A stretch of 64,000 nt of DNA from Halalkalibacter alkalisediminis (GTDB lineage: Bacteria; Bacillota; Bacilli; Bacillales; Bacillaceae_D), in assembly GCF_028610705.1 (NCBI RefSeq), contig NZ_JAQQWT010000002.1, positions 310,001 to 374,000 on the forward strand, in the 5' to 3' direction. The translations under genes and the position numbers were made by a program. Positions 34,946 to 43,971 of this stretch are shown here, in pieces (position 1 is the first letter of the stretch; the number at the start of each line of letters is the position of its first letter). The notes beneath the pieces are model-generated. The model worked only from the letters and a program-made list of their open reading frames with translations, was not told the DNA's origin and searched no databases.

Positions 34946-35954
34946 GTTGCTGTTCCTCCTGCAATGTTTGATAATGACGATTTACGACTCCAGTTTGAAT
35001 AGCTTCTTTAACCAACTCAACACCTTCACTTATCGAAGCTATCCTCTTGGCCGCATAAAGAGCCGCAGCCGAATTAAGAACAACAATACCTGTAGCCGAA
35101 TCATTTGCTTCCCCTTTTAGGACAGCTTTAATGAGTTGCGCACTTTCAGCTGGCGTATTGACTTGGATCTCTTCAAGAAGTCCTCGTTTTAAGCCAACTT
35201 CTTCCGGAGAAAGGGTATAAATGCTTTGCTTTGTTCCATTAACCTCTACTATTTGTGATTCAGTTGTAATCGATAATTCATCAAGGCCCTCACCACCTGT
35301 GACAAATAACGCTCTCGTTGTTCCTAATCGCGCGATGGTCTCTGCCATGTTAATGGCAAACTCTTTGTCATAAACACCGATTAATTGATGTTTCGCATTA
35401 GCTGGATTCGTTAGCGGTCCAAGCAAATTAAATATCGTTCGAAACCCGATTTCTTTCCGTGGGATCACCGCATGCTTCATCGATTCATGATATAAAGGTG
35501 CGAAAAGAAAACAAAGATTAGTGTCTAGTAAGGACTGTCTTGCTTCTTCTTTTGTATGTTGTGTTGGAATCCGAAGCTCTTCTAAAACATCAGCACTTCC
35601 ACTTTTAGAAGAAACAGCTCGATTACCGTGCTTGGCAACAGGAACACCCATTGCAGCGAGAACAATCGCACATGTCGTTGAAACATTAAATGTGCTTAAA
35701 TCATCCCCCCCTGTTCCACATGTATCAACTATAGAAAGGTCATCTGCTAGAATTTTAAGTGAATGTGATCGCATCGATCGAGCAAATCCTGTCATCTCAT
35801 CTACAGTTTCCCCTCGAAAACGCATGAGTGTAAGTAGGCTTGCAATTTGACTAGGAGTCGCGTATCCATTCATGATTTCATCCATCACATCTTGTGCTTC
35901 TTTTTCTGTCATCAAATGACCATCTAGACATTTTTTTAGAATGGACTTAAACAT
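34938..35954 (-). CDS. trpD: Anthranilate phosphoribosyltransferase
   Basis: Transfers phosphoribose to anthranilate. 338 residues with the PRPP-binding DTCGTGGDDLSTFNVST (about 74-90), KHGNRAVSSKSGSADVLEEL near 104-123 and RTIFNLLGPLTNPAN near 163-177. ATG at 35954 is chosen because AAGGAGG lies before it; the longer frame to 35978 runs further into trpE. Overlaps trpE by 8 bases. Confidence 0.96.
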   Translation of the reverse strand: MFKSILKKCLDGHLMTEKEAQDVMDEIMNGYATPSQIASLLTLMRFRGETVDEMTGFARSMRSHSLKILADDLSIVDTCGTGGDDLSTFNVSTTCAIVLAAMGVPVAKHGNRAVSSKSGSADVLEELRIPTQHTKEEARQSLLDTNLCFLFAPLYHESMKHAVIPRKEIGFRTIFNLLGPLTNPANAKHQLIGVYDKEFAINMAETIARLGTTRALFVTGGEGLDELSITTESQIVEVNGTKQSIYTLSPEEVGLKRGLLEEIQVNTPAESAQLIKAVLKGEANDSATGIVVLNSAAALYAAKRIASISEGVELVKEAIQTGVVNRHYQTLQEEQQHA

Positions 35955-37458
35955 ATTGTGAGACCTCCTTATTACCAAACATTTTCTCAGCTAGTTGTAC
36001 TGCTCGGATCAAAGCCTTCGCTTTATTTTGAGTTTCCTCAAATTCATTCTCCGCAATTGAATCAGCTACAATTCCTGCACCCGCTTGGATATGAGCTTTC
36101 CCATCTTGTATTACCATTGTTCGTATCGCAATGCAAGAATCAATATTTCCATCAAACCCTAGATATCCAATTGCTCCTGCATACACACCTCTTTTGGTTG
36201 GTTCAAGCTCTTGCAAAATCTCCATCGCTCGTATCTTTGGCGCCCCTGATACTGTACCTGCAGGAAAGGATGCCATCAATGCTTCTAGAGGCTTTGTCCC
36301 TTCTCTAAGGCGTCCTGTTACTTTGGAAATAATGTGCATGACATGTGAGAATCTACCGACCTCAAGCAAAGTTGGAGTTTCAACAGAACCGTATTCAGCA
36401 ATCCTACCAACATCATTACGAGCTAAGTCTACTAACATATAGTGTTCGGCTCTTTCCTTTTCATCTGCCAAGAGTTCTTCTTCTAGCAATTTATCTTCTT
36501 TTTCATCCTTACCACGTTTTCTTGTTCCAGCAATCGGATGAATCTCAACATGTCCGTCTTGTACTTGAACAAGGCGTTCAGGCGAGCTTCCGACAATCTC
36601 CATCTCATCAAATTTCAAATAAAATAAATATGGTGACGGATTTACCATCCGAAGAACACGATATACATCAAGAGCTGAAGCTGATATGTCCATTTCAAAC
36701 CTTTGTGAAAGAACCGTTTGAAAAACATCACCTGCTTTAATGTATTCTTTTATTTTTTCTACATCTGTTAGAAAATCTTTTTTCTCGTAATTAGACGTTA
36801 CTCGTTCAAAGGAAACATCCACATCAATTTTTGGAACATTCTTTAACATAAGTCCATTACTTGGTTGTTCTAATATAGAGGAAATCCTTTTAATTTCAGC
36901 TCTAGCATTATGGTACGTATTGACTAGTGATTCGTCCTTATTTGGTCTAGCGTGAACCAAAATAGAAAGCTCTTTATTTATATGATCATAAGCAATTAAT
37001 GTTTGGCAAAAAAGAAATTGATAATGAGGCAAACGCTCCTTCGTTTCACTTTGTAGAGACGGCTCAATGGTTTCGATGGCATCATAGCTCATGTATCCTA
37101 CTGCTCCACCTTGAAATGGAATAGGGATGTCAATCGGTTGAACATTCAAAAACGCCATTGTCTCATCAAATGCCTTTTGAAACGTGTTTGCTTCATTGAC
37201 CACATCACGATTTTTGGAGTAAGTTCGATAGACTTGATTTTCTTCAAGTAGCTCAAACATTGGATTTAAACCGATAAAGGAATATCTAGACCACGGTGAC
37301 TGTTCATCCTTACTTTCTAGTAAAAATGAAACCTGGTCTGACAATTGATGGACAATTTGAACTGGCGTTAAACCATCAGCAAAAAAACGTTGGTAAACCG
37401 GAATGGTGTGGTAGGTTTCAGCGGTCTTTTCAAATTCTAAAAATGTTGGGGTTATCAT
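35947..37458 (-). CDS. trpE: Anthranilate synthase component I
   Basis: Chorismate to anthranilate, aminase subunit. 503 residues, with the N-terminal feedback-inhibition LLESKDEQSPWSRYSFIGL segment (SxxRYSF) and C-terminal chorismate-binding motifs IAGTRKRGKDEKED, EHYMLVDLARNDVGRI and FPAGTVSGAPKIRAMEI. First gene of trpEDCFBA. No trpG-type glutamine amidotransferase gene is adjacent, as in B. subtilis, where PabA is shared. AAGGAGTG lies before the ATG. Controlled by the leader at about 37521-37695. Confidence 0.97.
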   Translation of the reverse strand: MITPTFLEFEKTAETYHTIPVYQRFFADGLTPVQIVHQLSDQVSFLLESKDEQSPWSRYSFIGLNPMFELLEENQVYRTYSKNRDVVNEANTFQKAFDETMAFLNVQPIDIPIPFQGGAVGYMSYDAIETIEPSLQSETKERLPHYQFLFCQTLIAYDHINKELSILVHARPNKDESLVNTYHNARAEIKRISSILEQPSNGLMLKNVPKIDVDVSFERVTSNYEKKDFLTDVEKIKEYIKAGDVFQTVLSQRFEMDISASALDVYRVLRMVNPSPYLFYLKFDEMEIVGSSPERLVQVQDGHVEIHPIAGTRKRGKDEKEDKLLEEELLADEKERAEHYMLVDLARNDVGRIAEYGSVETPTLLEVGRFSHVMHIISKVTGRLREGTKPLEALMASFPAGTVSGAPKIRAMEILQELEPTKRGVYAGAIGYLGFDGNIDSCIAIRTMVIQDGKAHIQAGAGIVADSIAENEFEETQNKAKALIRAVQLAEKMFGNKEVSQYV

Positions 37459-37520
37459 TTACAATCACTCCTTATTTGGGAATGAATGAAATGAGTGGGA
37501 GGGGATGATTATAATTATAT

Positions 37521-37559
37521 TAATATAAAACCTCCTAAACAAAATCTGTTTAGGAGGTT
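37521..37559 (-). terminator. trp attenuator terminator hairpin
   Basis: Perfect 13-bp stem AACCTCCTAAACA/TGTTTAGGAGGTT with a 5-base loop, followed by TTATATTAATATAA on the minus strand. Its 5' arm can instead pair with the 3' end of the TRAP site: GTTTAG and GAGG (separated by TT, in 37575-37588) are complementary to CCTC-CTAAAC, making a mutually exclusive antiterminator. Confidence 0.88.
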
Positions 37560-37576
37560 AATAGATAGACTTATCC

Positions 37577-37626
37577 CTCAACTAAACTCAGCTCTCCTCA
37601 ACTCAATCTCATTCTCGACTCGTCTC
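37577..37626 (-). promoter_or_regulatory. TRAP-binding site in the trp leader: ten (G/U)AG triplets
   Basis: On the minus strand nine GAG and one TAG occur at 2-3-base spacing: triplets at plus positions 37577, 37582, 37587, 37592, 37597, 37602, 37608, 37614, 37619 and 37624. This is the known geometry for wrapping RNA round the 11-mer TRAP ring. The last three triplets coincide with the antiterminator arm, so bound TRAP would let the terminator form. A canonical site has 11 repeats; only ten are clear here. mtrB itself is at 47074-47292. Confidence 0.92.
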
Positions 37627-37689
37627 AATATTCTTACTTTTCTAACTAAGGCTCGAAGGAATTCATTTTCCTTCATCTCATCTGCCCTC

Positions 37690-37718
37690 AGTCTACCTTT
37701 TTATTGACCATTCGTCAA
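37690..37718 (-). promoter_or_regulatory. trp operon promoter inside the end of aroH
   Basis: Minus strand TTGACG, 17 bases, TAGACT, with the -35 within the last codons of aroH. Transcription would start about 60 bases before the TRAP triplets. Position corresponds to the B. subtilis trp promoter downstream of aroH. Confidence 0.7.
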
Positions 37719-38075
37719 GGTTAAATCTGGTCTAAGCTTGATCGCATCTCGTAAGTATGCATGAGCTATTTGGTCTTGTTTCACCTCTGTATTTACGGTA
37801 ATAAGCACACGAATGCACATAGGTAAACTGCCAGGAACCGGTATTTCTTGGGCACAAACGACAGGTACTAATGACCAACCTGGAAATTCTCTTAAAACTT
37901 TGGCAGGAAAGGCCGCTGTAACGTCTTCGGTTACTGTAAATAGAACTTGTGCAACAGTATCTGGATCTATCTGATTTTGTTCAATTAGTACTTGAATGAG
38001 CTCAGAAGATGCTTCTGTAATCTCTTTATCTGTATTTGCATCAATGGTAATTGCTCCACGTATTCCTCTAACCAA
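37701..38075 (-). CDS. aroH: Chorismate mutase, monofunctional AroH type
   Basis: Chorismate to prephenate. 124 residues of the trimeric AroH family: Arg in RGIRGAITIDANTD near the N-terminus, FTVTEDVTAAFPAKVLREF (about 47-65), and the active-site CAQEIPVPGSLPMCIRVLI near 74-92 with catalytic Glu and Arg. Start is TTG at 38075 after GGGGGTAG. Overlaps aroB by 8 bases. Confidence 0.95.
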   Translation of the reverse strand: MVRGIRGAITIDANTDKEITEASSELIQVLIEQNQIDPDTVAQVLFTVTEDVTAAFPAKVLREFPGWSLVPVVCAQEIPVPGSLPMCIRVLITVNTEVKQDQIAHAYLRDAIKLRPDLTLTNGQ

Positions 38076-39162
38076 TCTTTTCTACCCCCATTCTTTCAAC
38101 TAGTAATTGCTTTACTAGTGTTGGAGGAATGTCAATTAAGGCGGCCTCCCCAATCTTCTTTAAAAGGACCATTCTAATCGACCCTGCCTCCGCTTTCTTA
38201 TCTTGACGCATTTTCGCAAGGAGAAGATCAGGCTCACAATCTGGCGGAATTTCAGTTTGAAACCCAAGATCATTAAGCCATTTCTCAAATTCCTTCACCT
38301 GTAGATCGATCTGATACATTTCTTCACTAACTCTTAATGAAAAAATCATTCCTACTACGACCGCTTCTCCATGTGTCAATACCCCATAACCAAGTTCAGC
38401 TTCTAGAGCATGCCCAAGTGTATGACCAAAATTTAGAAATGCACGAACTCCATTCTCTTTCTCATCTTCCTTCACAATCTTGGCTTTTACCCTAATAGAC
38501 GTTTCTAATATTTCGCCTAACTTTTCAACAGGAAGTTGTTCAATTCCATTTAGCTCTTGTAAGTTATTTAAGAAAGTGTGATCGTGTATAAACCCATGTT
38601 TAATCACTTCAGCGAAACCAGAACGCCACTCCCTAACAGGCATTGAATACAACGCCTCTGTATCATAAAAAACAGCCTCAGGTTGGTGGAAACATCCCAC
38701 CATATTCTTACCAAGGGGATGATTAATAGCTACTTTCCCTCCAACACTACTGTCATGAGCTAATAAAGTTGTCGGCACTTGAATAAAACGAATCCCTCTC
38801 ATGTAAGTAGCTGCAACAAACCCAGCTAGATCCCCAACTACGCCTCCACCTAAAGCGACAATTAATGATTTACGATCTAAAGAACTAGAAAGGGCTTCTG
38901 TTAGTACTTGATCATAAACAGCTAATGACTTAGATGCTTCACCGCACTTAATGACTTCAGTATAAACAGGAAGCTGATTGTCAAAGCTCTCAACAACGTC
39001 GTTTAAATAAAGAGGAGCGACATGAGAATCCGTAATGACTAGAACCGATGAAACCGGTTCTGTCATTACGTTTTTTATTTTATCGCCAATCAAATGGCGA
39101 ATACCAGGCTCTATGTAGACGAAGTAGTCCTTTGATTCTGCTTCAATCTGGACTTTTCTCAT
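38068..39162 (-). CDS. aroB: 3-dehydroquinate synthase
   Basis: Second step of the shikimate pathway. 364 residues with NAD-binding ALGGGVVGDLAGFVAATYMR (about 103-122), the catalytic PTTLLAHDSSVGGKVAINHP segment (about 130-149), zinc ligands Glu in GFAEVIKHGFIHD and two His in FGHTLGHALE and THGEAV. The start overlaps the aroC stop (TAATG). Confidence 0.97.
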   Translation of the reverse strand: MRKVQIEAESKDYFVYIEPGIRHLIGDKIKNVMTEPVSSVLVITDSHVAPLYLNDVVESFDNQLPVYTEVIKCGEASKSLAVYDQVLTEALSSSLDRKSLIVALGGGVVGDLAGFVAATYMRGIRFIQVPTTLLAHDSSVGGKVAINHPLGKNMVGCFHQPEAVFYDTEALYSMPVREWRSGFAEVIKHGFIHDHTFLNNLQELNGIEQLPVEKLGEILETSIRVKAKIVKEDEKENGVRAFLNFGHTLGHALEAELGYGVLTHGEAVVVGMIFSLRVSEEMYQIDLQVKEFEKWLNDLGFQTEIPPDCEPDLLLAKMRQDKKAEAGSIRMVLLKKIGEAALIDIPPTLVKQLLVERMGVEKIG

Positions 39163-40334
39163 TAAAAAGACCTCGCTTCATCCTGATGACGTTTTACATT
39201 TGCTTGAATCGTTTTCATTTGATCATGTCCAAATGTTTCTAATAGCGCATTAGCTACTTCCCAAGCTACAACAGCTTCAGCCACAACAGCTGCTGCAGGA
39301 ACAGCACAACTATCTGAACGTTCAATACTAGCTTCAAACGGTTCCTTTGTATCAATATCAACACTTTGAAGCGGTTTATAAAGGGTTGGAATAGGTTTCA
39401 TAACCCCACGAACAACAATCGGCATCCCTGTTGTCATTCCACCTTCAAATCCTCCAAGACGATTGGTCTTACGTGTATACCCTTTTTCTTCGTCCCAAAG
39501 AATTTCATCATGCACCTGGCTCCCTGGTAAGCGTGCTGCTTCAAATCCAATTCCAATCTCAACACCTTTAAAGGCATTAATACTCATCACAGCAGCGGCT
39601 AATTTCGCATCCAGCTTGCGGTCATAATGGACATGGCTTCCAAGTCCAATTGGCACATTCTCAATAACAACTTCAACAACTCCTCCAATGGAATCTCCGT
39701 CCTGCTTAGCCGTATCAATTGCTTCAATCATTTTCACACTTGCTTCCTCATCTAAGCAACGAACTTGTGAAGCCTCAGAACGCCTTTGTAATTCTTCAAC
39801 TGAATCATAAGATACATTCTCAGCTTTAACACCACCAATTTCAAGCACGTGTCCGCCTACTTTAATTCCAAATTGTGAAAGAATTTTTTTAGCCACTCCA
39901 CCAGCTGCTACACGAACTGTTGTTTCGCGAGCAGATGAACGCTCAAGTACATTTCTCATGTCACGGTGACCATATTTGATCGCACCATTTAAATCAGCAT
40001 GGCCTGGGCGTGGTCGTGTTAACTTTCGTTTCACTTCTTTTTCTTCTCCCTCGCCAATTGGCTCAGCACCCATTACTTTTGTCCAATGAGTCCAATCTTT
40101 GTTTTCAACAACAAGGGCAATTGGTGCACCCGTTGTTTTCCCGTGACGAACTCCACTCAAAATCTGAACTTGATCTTTCTCAATTTGCATTCTTCTTCCG
40201 CGTCCATACCCACCTTGACGACGTGCTAAATCGACATTAATGTCTTCTGCTACTAGTTCAAGTTGAGCAGGAACACCTTCTATAATCGTTGTTAATTGTG
40301 GTCCATGTGATTCACCAGCGGTTAAATATCTCAT
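39162..40334 (-). CDS. aroC: Chorismate synthase
   Basis: Last shikimate step, FMN-dependent elimination to chorismate (called aroF in B. subtilis). 390 residues with [11 protein letters not shown] (5-15), [12 protein letters not shown] (about 38-49), [20 protein letters not shown] (about 107-126), the [19 protein letters not shown] signature near 132-150 and the C-terminal [15 protein letters not shown]. First gene of the aroC-aroB-aroH run, with two promoters upstream. Confidence 0.98.
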   Translation of the reverse strand: MRYLTAGESHGPQLTTIIEGVPAQLELVAEDINVDLARRQGGYGRGRRMQIEKDQVQILSGVRHGKTTGAPIALVVENKDWTHWTKVMGAEPIGEGEEKEVKRKLTRPRPGHADLNGAIKYGHRDMRNVLERSSARETTVRVAAGGVAKKILSQFGIKVGGHVLEIGGVKAENVSYDSVEELQRRSEASQVRCLDEEASVKMIEAIDTAKQDGDSIGGVVEVVIENVPIGLGSHVHYDRKLDAKLAAAVMSINAFKGVEIGIGFEAARLPGSQVHDEILWDEEKGYTRKTNRLGGFEGGMTTGMPIVVRGVMKPIPTLYKPLQSVDIDTKEPFEASIERSDSCAVPAAAVVAEAVVAWEVANALLETFGHDQMKTIQANVKRHQDEARSF

Positions 40335-40385
40335 CTTTTTACTCCTCCATTACAACTCATTCTCTTTATCGCTTTTATGCGTTAA

Positions 40386-40414
40386 ATTATAACATGATTT
40401 CAAACCCTTGTCCC
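40386..40414 (-). promoter_or_regulatory. Promoter P1 ahead of aroC (proximal)
   Basis: Minus strand GGGACA, 17 bases, TGTTATAAT with an extended -10; about 52 bases before the aroC ATG. Confidence 0.7.
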
Positions 40415-40447
40415 GAAAATTTTTGACAATTAAGTTATTAATTAAAC

Positions 40448-40477
40448 ATTGTAACAAATTCGGACAATATAGTCTAA
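40448..40477 (-). promoter_or_regulatory. Promoter P2 ahead of aroC (distal)
   Basis: Minus strand TTAGAC, 18 bases, TACAAT with an upstream TG one base away (extended -10). Lies between the cheR terminator and P1. Confidence 0.55.
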
Positions 40478-40479
40478 GA

Positions 40480-40521
40480 AAAATAAAAGAAAGTTGGTCT
40501 TCTGTTGCAGAATGACCAACT
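40480..40521 (-). terminator. Terminator after cheR
   Basis: Minus strand AGTTGGTC and TTCTG pair with CAGAA and GACCAACT (13 pairs, one bulge, loop CAA), followed by TTCTTTTATTTT. Separates cheR from the aro genes. Confidence 0.85.
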
Positions 40522-40534
40522 TATCTTACTATTA

Positions 40535-41308
40535 TTATACTTTTTTATAGAAAAATGTATCTTCCGTATCAAATTGAAACGTAGAAGGGTTAAAAATTTG
40601 TTCTGTGCTTCCGACAAATAGAACGCCGCCAGGACGTAAAGCACGGCTAAATTTATGGTATAATTCATGCTTGGCTTCTTCTGTAAAATATATCATTACA
40701 TTTCGACAAATAATTAAATCATATTGTTCTTCAAATCGATCAGCTAATAAATTTTGCTGTTTAAATCGTACTGTTCTTTTTATATTATCATTCACTTTAA
40801 ATCCCATAGGGTCTTTGGTAAAGTGGGCGGATAAAATTTCTTTAGGTACTTCTTTTAAAGAGCGGTCTGTGTACAACCCCATCTTTGCCCGTTCGAGTAT
40901 TCCACGGTCTAAATCTGTAGCGAATATAGACACTTTTGATAAAGAAATAAATTTAGACATAATCATCGCAAGCGTGTAAGGCTCTTCTCCCGTTGAACAT
41001 GCTGCACTCCATAATTTGAGTTTAGCATTTTCTTTCAGTAGTCGGGGAAGAATTTTTTTCTCGAGCACTTCCCACCTTTTAGCATTCCGGTAAAACTCTG
41101 ATACATTGATCGTCATTCGATCAAGAAATTCATTGAACATGTCTTCATTTGAAATTATCGCTTGATAATAAGACCGAAAATCATTGCAACCTCTTTTATT
41201 TCGTAAAGACTCTAGTCTTCTTTTCATCTGAGCCTCTTTATATAAAGACAAGTCAATGGCTGTTTTCTTCTTAATATCTGCGATAAATTGTTGATAGTCC
41301 TGACTCAT
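40535..41308 (-). CDS. cheR: Chemotaxis protein methyltransferase CheR
   Basis: Methylates glutamates of chemoreceptors with AdoMet. 257 residues: helical N-terminal domain (about 1-85) with [19 protein letters not shown], then a Rossmann methyltransferase with [19 protein letters not shown] (about 119-137), [15 protein letters not shown] near 150-164 and the conserved [15 protein letters not shown] near 203-217. Between ndk and aroC as in B. subtilis. Confidence 0.96.
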   Translation of the reverse strand: MSQDYQQFIADIKKKTAIDLSLYKEAQMKRRLESLRNKRGCNDFRSYYQAIISNEDMFNEFLDRMTINVSEFYRNAKRWEVLEKKILPRLLKENAKLKLWSAACSTGEEPYTLAMIMSKFISLSKVSIFATDLDRGILERAKMGLYTDRSLKEVPKEILSAHFTKDPMGFKVNDNIKRTVRFKQQNLLADRFEEQYDLIICRNVMIYFTEEAKHELYHKFSRALRPGGVLFVGSTEQIFNPSTFQFDTEDTFFYKKV

Positions 41309-41373
41309 TTCACTTACTCCTCATTAATTCATAATGATTTAATGATACGATGAAACAACAATAAATACTATTA

Positions 41374-41406
41374 CAAAATAAAGCTCGTCCAAAATTTGGA
41401 CGAGCT
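41374..41406 (-). terminator. Terminator after ndk
   Basis: Minus strand AGCTCGTCCAAA and TTTGGACGAGCT form a near-perfect palindrome hairpin followed by TTATTTTG. Confidence 0.85.
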
Positions 41407-41425
41407 CTTAAATGATTAATTTTGA

Positions 41426-41869
41426 TTAAACCCACTTATTAACTGTTTTCTCATAAGCGCTTAACTCTTCTTCATTAAAAAAGATTGAAATTTCACGAGC
41501 GGCACTTTCAGGTGAATCCGACCCATGAATAACGTTCATGGCAACTTGAACACCAAAATCACCACGGATCGTTCCAGGAGCTGCTTCTGCTGGATTTGTT
41601 GCACCCATCATCGTACGAGCAGTAGAGATGACATTCCCACCTTGCCAAACCATTGCAAATACAGGACCTGAAGTGATAAAATCAACAAGTTCACCGAAGA
41701 ACGGACGCTCTTTATGCTCTCCATAATGAGTTTCAGCTGTTTCTTTAGAAAGTATTGTTAACTTAGCCGCCACTAATGTAAACCCTTTCTTTTCAAAGCG
41801 CGAAACAATTTCTCCAATTAAATTACGTTGTACTCCATCTGGTTTAATCATTAAATATGTACGTTCCAT
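41426..41869 (-). CDS. ndk: Nucleoside-diphosphate kinase
   Basis: Phosphoryl transfer among nucleoside di/triphosphates via a phospho-His. 147 residues: [20 protein letters not shown] (about 7-26) with substrate-binding Lys, [20 protein letters not shown] near 85-104, and the active-site His in [15 protein letters not shown] at 41869 ([12 protein letters not shown]) follows AGGAGAG; an in-frame TTG at 41890 is within the ribosome site region. Between hepT and cheR, the Bacillus order. Confidence 0.97.
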   Translation of the reverse strand: MERTYLMIKPDGVQRNLIGEIVSRFEKKGFTLVAAKLTILSKETAETHYGEHKERPFFGELVDFITSGPVFAMVWQGGNVISTARTMMGATNPAEAAPGTIRGDFGVQVAMNVIHGSDSPESAAREISIFFNEEELSAYEKTVNKWV

Positions 41870-42054
41870 CTTCTCTATCTCTCCTATCAAATCTTGTAGT
41901 TAGAACCTCTATTAGTATAGCAAACAATCAAAACCGGAACAACAGTAGTTGAGATTTTTTTCTTGGAAAACGCAAACATTGTAAAAAGAAAGAAAAAAGA
42001 GAACTCATCCTCCCTAGTTTCTTTCCATAGGGTTTACTGAGACCTCTTTTATAT

Positions 42055-43026
42055 TTAAAATTTTCGCTTTCCTATATAGGCAGCTATTTCTCGTAAATAC
42101 GTTTTTTCTTCAATGTCAGGTAGTTTTTCTAGTGCTTCATAAGCCTTTTGTAAATATTGATCACTTATGGAAAGAGAATATTCAATTCCACCAGAATCCT
42201 TAATGGCTGATAGCACTCCCGTTAAATCAACATTTTCTGGAAACTTGGTTTCAAGTAATTCCATAATCCTCTTCTTAAGCTCAGAATCATGATGCATCGC
42301 ATACAAAGCCGGTAAAGTGACGTTCCCTTGGCGTAGATCTCCTCCAGCAGGTTTCCCTAATTGCTCATCTGTACCAACAAAATCTAACACATCATCTGTG
42401 ATCTGGAACGACATTCCGACATTATAGCCAAATTGATATAAATTTCGTTGCGTTTTATAATCCGCATTAGCAGCTAATGCCCCTAATTCACAACTAACAG
42501 CTATAAGTAAAGCTGTTTTTCTTTTAATTCTGCGTAAATAAATCCTGAAATTTTGTCCCCAATTATACTGATCTCTAATTTGTTCGATCTCACCTAAACA
42601 AATCTCTAACATCGTATTGGATAAAATTTGATGAATTTGAGGGTTATCAAAAAATGTTGTAGTCTCGATCGCTTTACCAAAAATAAAATCTCCAGTATAC
42701 ATAGCAATCTGATTATTCCATTGTGATTTGATCGTTTTTTTGCCTCGACGCAGCTCAGCATCATCAATCACATCATCATGTACAAGAGATCCCATGTGAA
42801 TTAATTCCAATGGAACAGCAATATGCTTAAGCTCACTAATATCATACTTTCCGAATCTAGCGGCTAACAGAACAAAAACAGGACGAATTCTTTTTCCTCC
42901 TGCCTTAAGTAATTGTAGGGAGGCTTCTTGTAAAATGTCATTATCTGATTGAACAGATGCTTCAAGTTCTTTTTCAATTATCGTAATATCAGATTGAAAT
43001 TGCATATAAATTTCTGCTAGTTTCAT
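42055..43026 (-). CDS. hepT: Heptaprenyl diphosphate synthase component II (catalytic)
   Basis: Makes the C35-type side chain for menaquinone. 323 residues of the trans-polyprenyl synthase family: first aspartate motif in LVHDDVIDDAELRRG (about 82-96), second in QITDDVLDFVGTDEQLGKPAG (ITDDVLDF, about 210-217), and GGKRIRPVFVLLAARF near 43-58. ATG at 43026 follows AAGGTGG; a GTG at 43035 lies in that site. Works as a heterodimer with HepS. Chain length cannot be read from sequence with certainty. Confidence 0.95.
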   Translation of the reverse strand: MKLAEIYMQFQSDITIIEKELEASVQSDNDILQEASLQLLKAGGKRIRPVFVLLAARFGKYDISELKHIAVPLELIHMGSLVHDDVIDDAELRRGKKTIKSQWNNQIAMYTGDFIFGKAIETTTFFDNPQIHQILSNTMLEICLGEIEQIRDQYNWGQNFRIYLRRIKRKTALLIAVSCELGALAANADYKTQRNLYQFGYNVGMSFQITDDVLDFVGTDEQLGKPAGGDLRQGNVTLPALYAMHHDSELKKRIMELLETKFPENVDLTGVLSAIKDSGGIEYSLSISDQYLQKAYEALEKLPDIEEKTYLREIAAYIGKRKF

Positions 43027-43119
43027 GTCGTCCACCTTATTTAATCAAGGCGATATCTCATCGCCGTTACTACAATCATTGTATTTATTGAATCATTGAT
43101 ACCTTATTTTTGCAAGCTC

Positions 43120-43971
43120 TTATTCAACTATACGCGCTGCATCCCAAATATTTAACGTTTTCACCTGATTCGGCAGATATCCCATTTGAAAGAGAAGTTC
43201 ATAGAAGTAATCTAATCCTTTTTGTTCTTGTTCCCCAAAATCATTACAGAGATTTTGAAAGTACATATCCCAAAATTTCTTTTCTCCACCGTGTGTTTTT
43301 AAAATGTCGTCAATCATTAATTCATATTGATTGGTTTCACTCATTTTTTTACTTTCAAGAAAAGAGCGATAGACCGCTCCTATTAAACTTGGGTGCTCAT
43401 TTAGAGTTTCATTCCGAACTGCAAAAACGGCAAACGTCATCGGTAGCCCTGTGTGCTTATACCATATATCTCCTAAATCATAACAATAGTATGATTTGCC
43501 AACCTCGTGTTTAGCTAAAATGGCATCATCACCAATAAGTAGACAGGCATCATGCTCTACTAACATTTTCTTTAGATCAGGTGTCATCGTAGTATAAGAT
43601 ACCTCCAAAGAATAGAAATGCTCCAATACGACCTTTAATAAGTTAACAGAAGTAGCAGAACTACTTGTTAAAGCAATTTTCGCTCCACCCAACTGTTGCA
43701 GAGGTTTTTTAGAAAATAAGAAAATAGACCCAACAGGACCATAAGAAGTAACCGATAAATTAGGCAACAAGGTAAAATGAGTTGAGTTTTCAGCATAGGC
43801 AAATGACGAAATACCTCCAACATCAATCTTTCCAGCGGCCATTGCTTGATTGAGCTGTGCAGGAACCTGTGGGACAAAAGAACATTGTTGCCTTTGTAGT
43901 TTGTCCCGGTCCAAATAATAGAAGAATGGCAATATATTCGTATAAGAGATTTCCCCAATGATTACGCTCAC
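43120..43971 (-). CDS. mqnA: Chorismate dehydratase MqnA (futalosine menaquinone pathway)
   Basis: 283 residues of the MqnA/MqnD periplasmic-binding-protein-like fold. VIIGEISYTNILPFFYYLDR at the start, GKIDVGGISSFAYAENSTHF (about 49-68), TSYGPVGSIFLFSK and ALTSSSATSVNLLKVVLEHF, and ACLLIGDDAILAKHE (about 147-161) are the MqnA substrate-pocket segments. Predicted to make 3-enolpyruvylbenzoate from chorismate, the entry to the futalosine route. Starts with GTG at 43971 (GGGGGGAGGG upstream), overlapping ubiX by 4 bases. B. subtilis uses the men route and has no mqnA here. Confidence 0.92.
   Translation of the reverse strand: MSVIIGEISYTNILPFFYYLDRDKLQRQQCSFVPQVPAQLNQAMAAGKIDVGGISSFAYAENSTHFTLLPNLSVTSYGPVGSIFLFSKKPLQQLGGAKIALTSSSATSVNLLKVVLEHFYSLEVSYTTMTPDLKKMLVEHDACLLIGDDAILAKHEVGKSYYCYDLGDIWYKHTGLPMTFAVFAVRNETLNEHPSLIGAVYRSFLESKKMSETNQYELMIDDILKTHGGEKKFWDMYFQNLCNDFGEQEQKGLDYFYELLFQMGYLPNQVKTLNIWDAARIVE

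Noticed and set aside
35521-36740. Several overlapping plus-strand frames of 100-130 codons opposite trpD and trpE
   Set aside because: They are shadows of well-supported trp genes, lack ribosome sites and have no recognisable protein features.
41990-42050. Terminator after hepT
   Set aside because: An imperfect stem (AGAAACT/AGTTCT) before a T-run is present but too weak to list as a feature.
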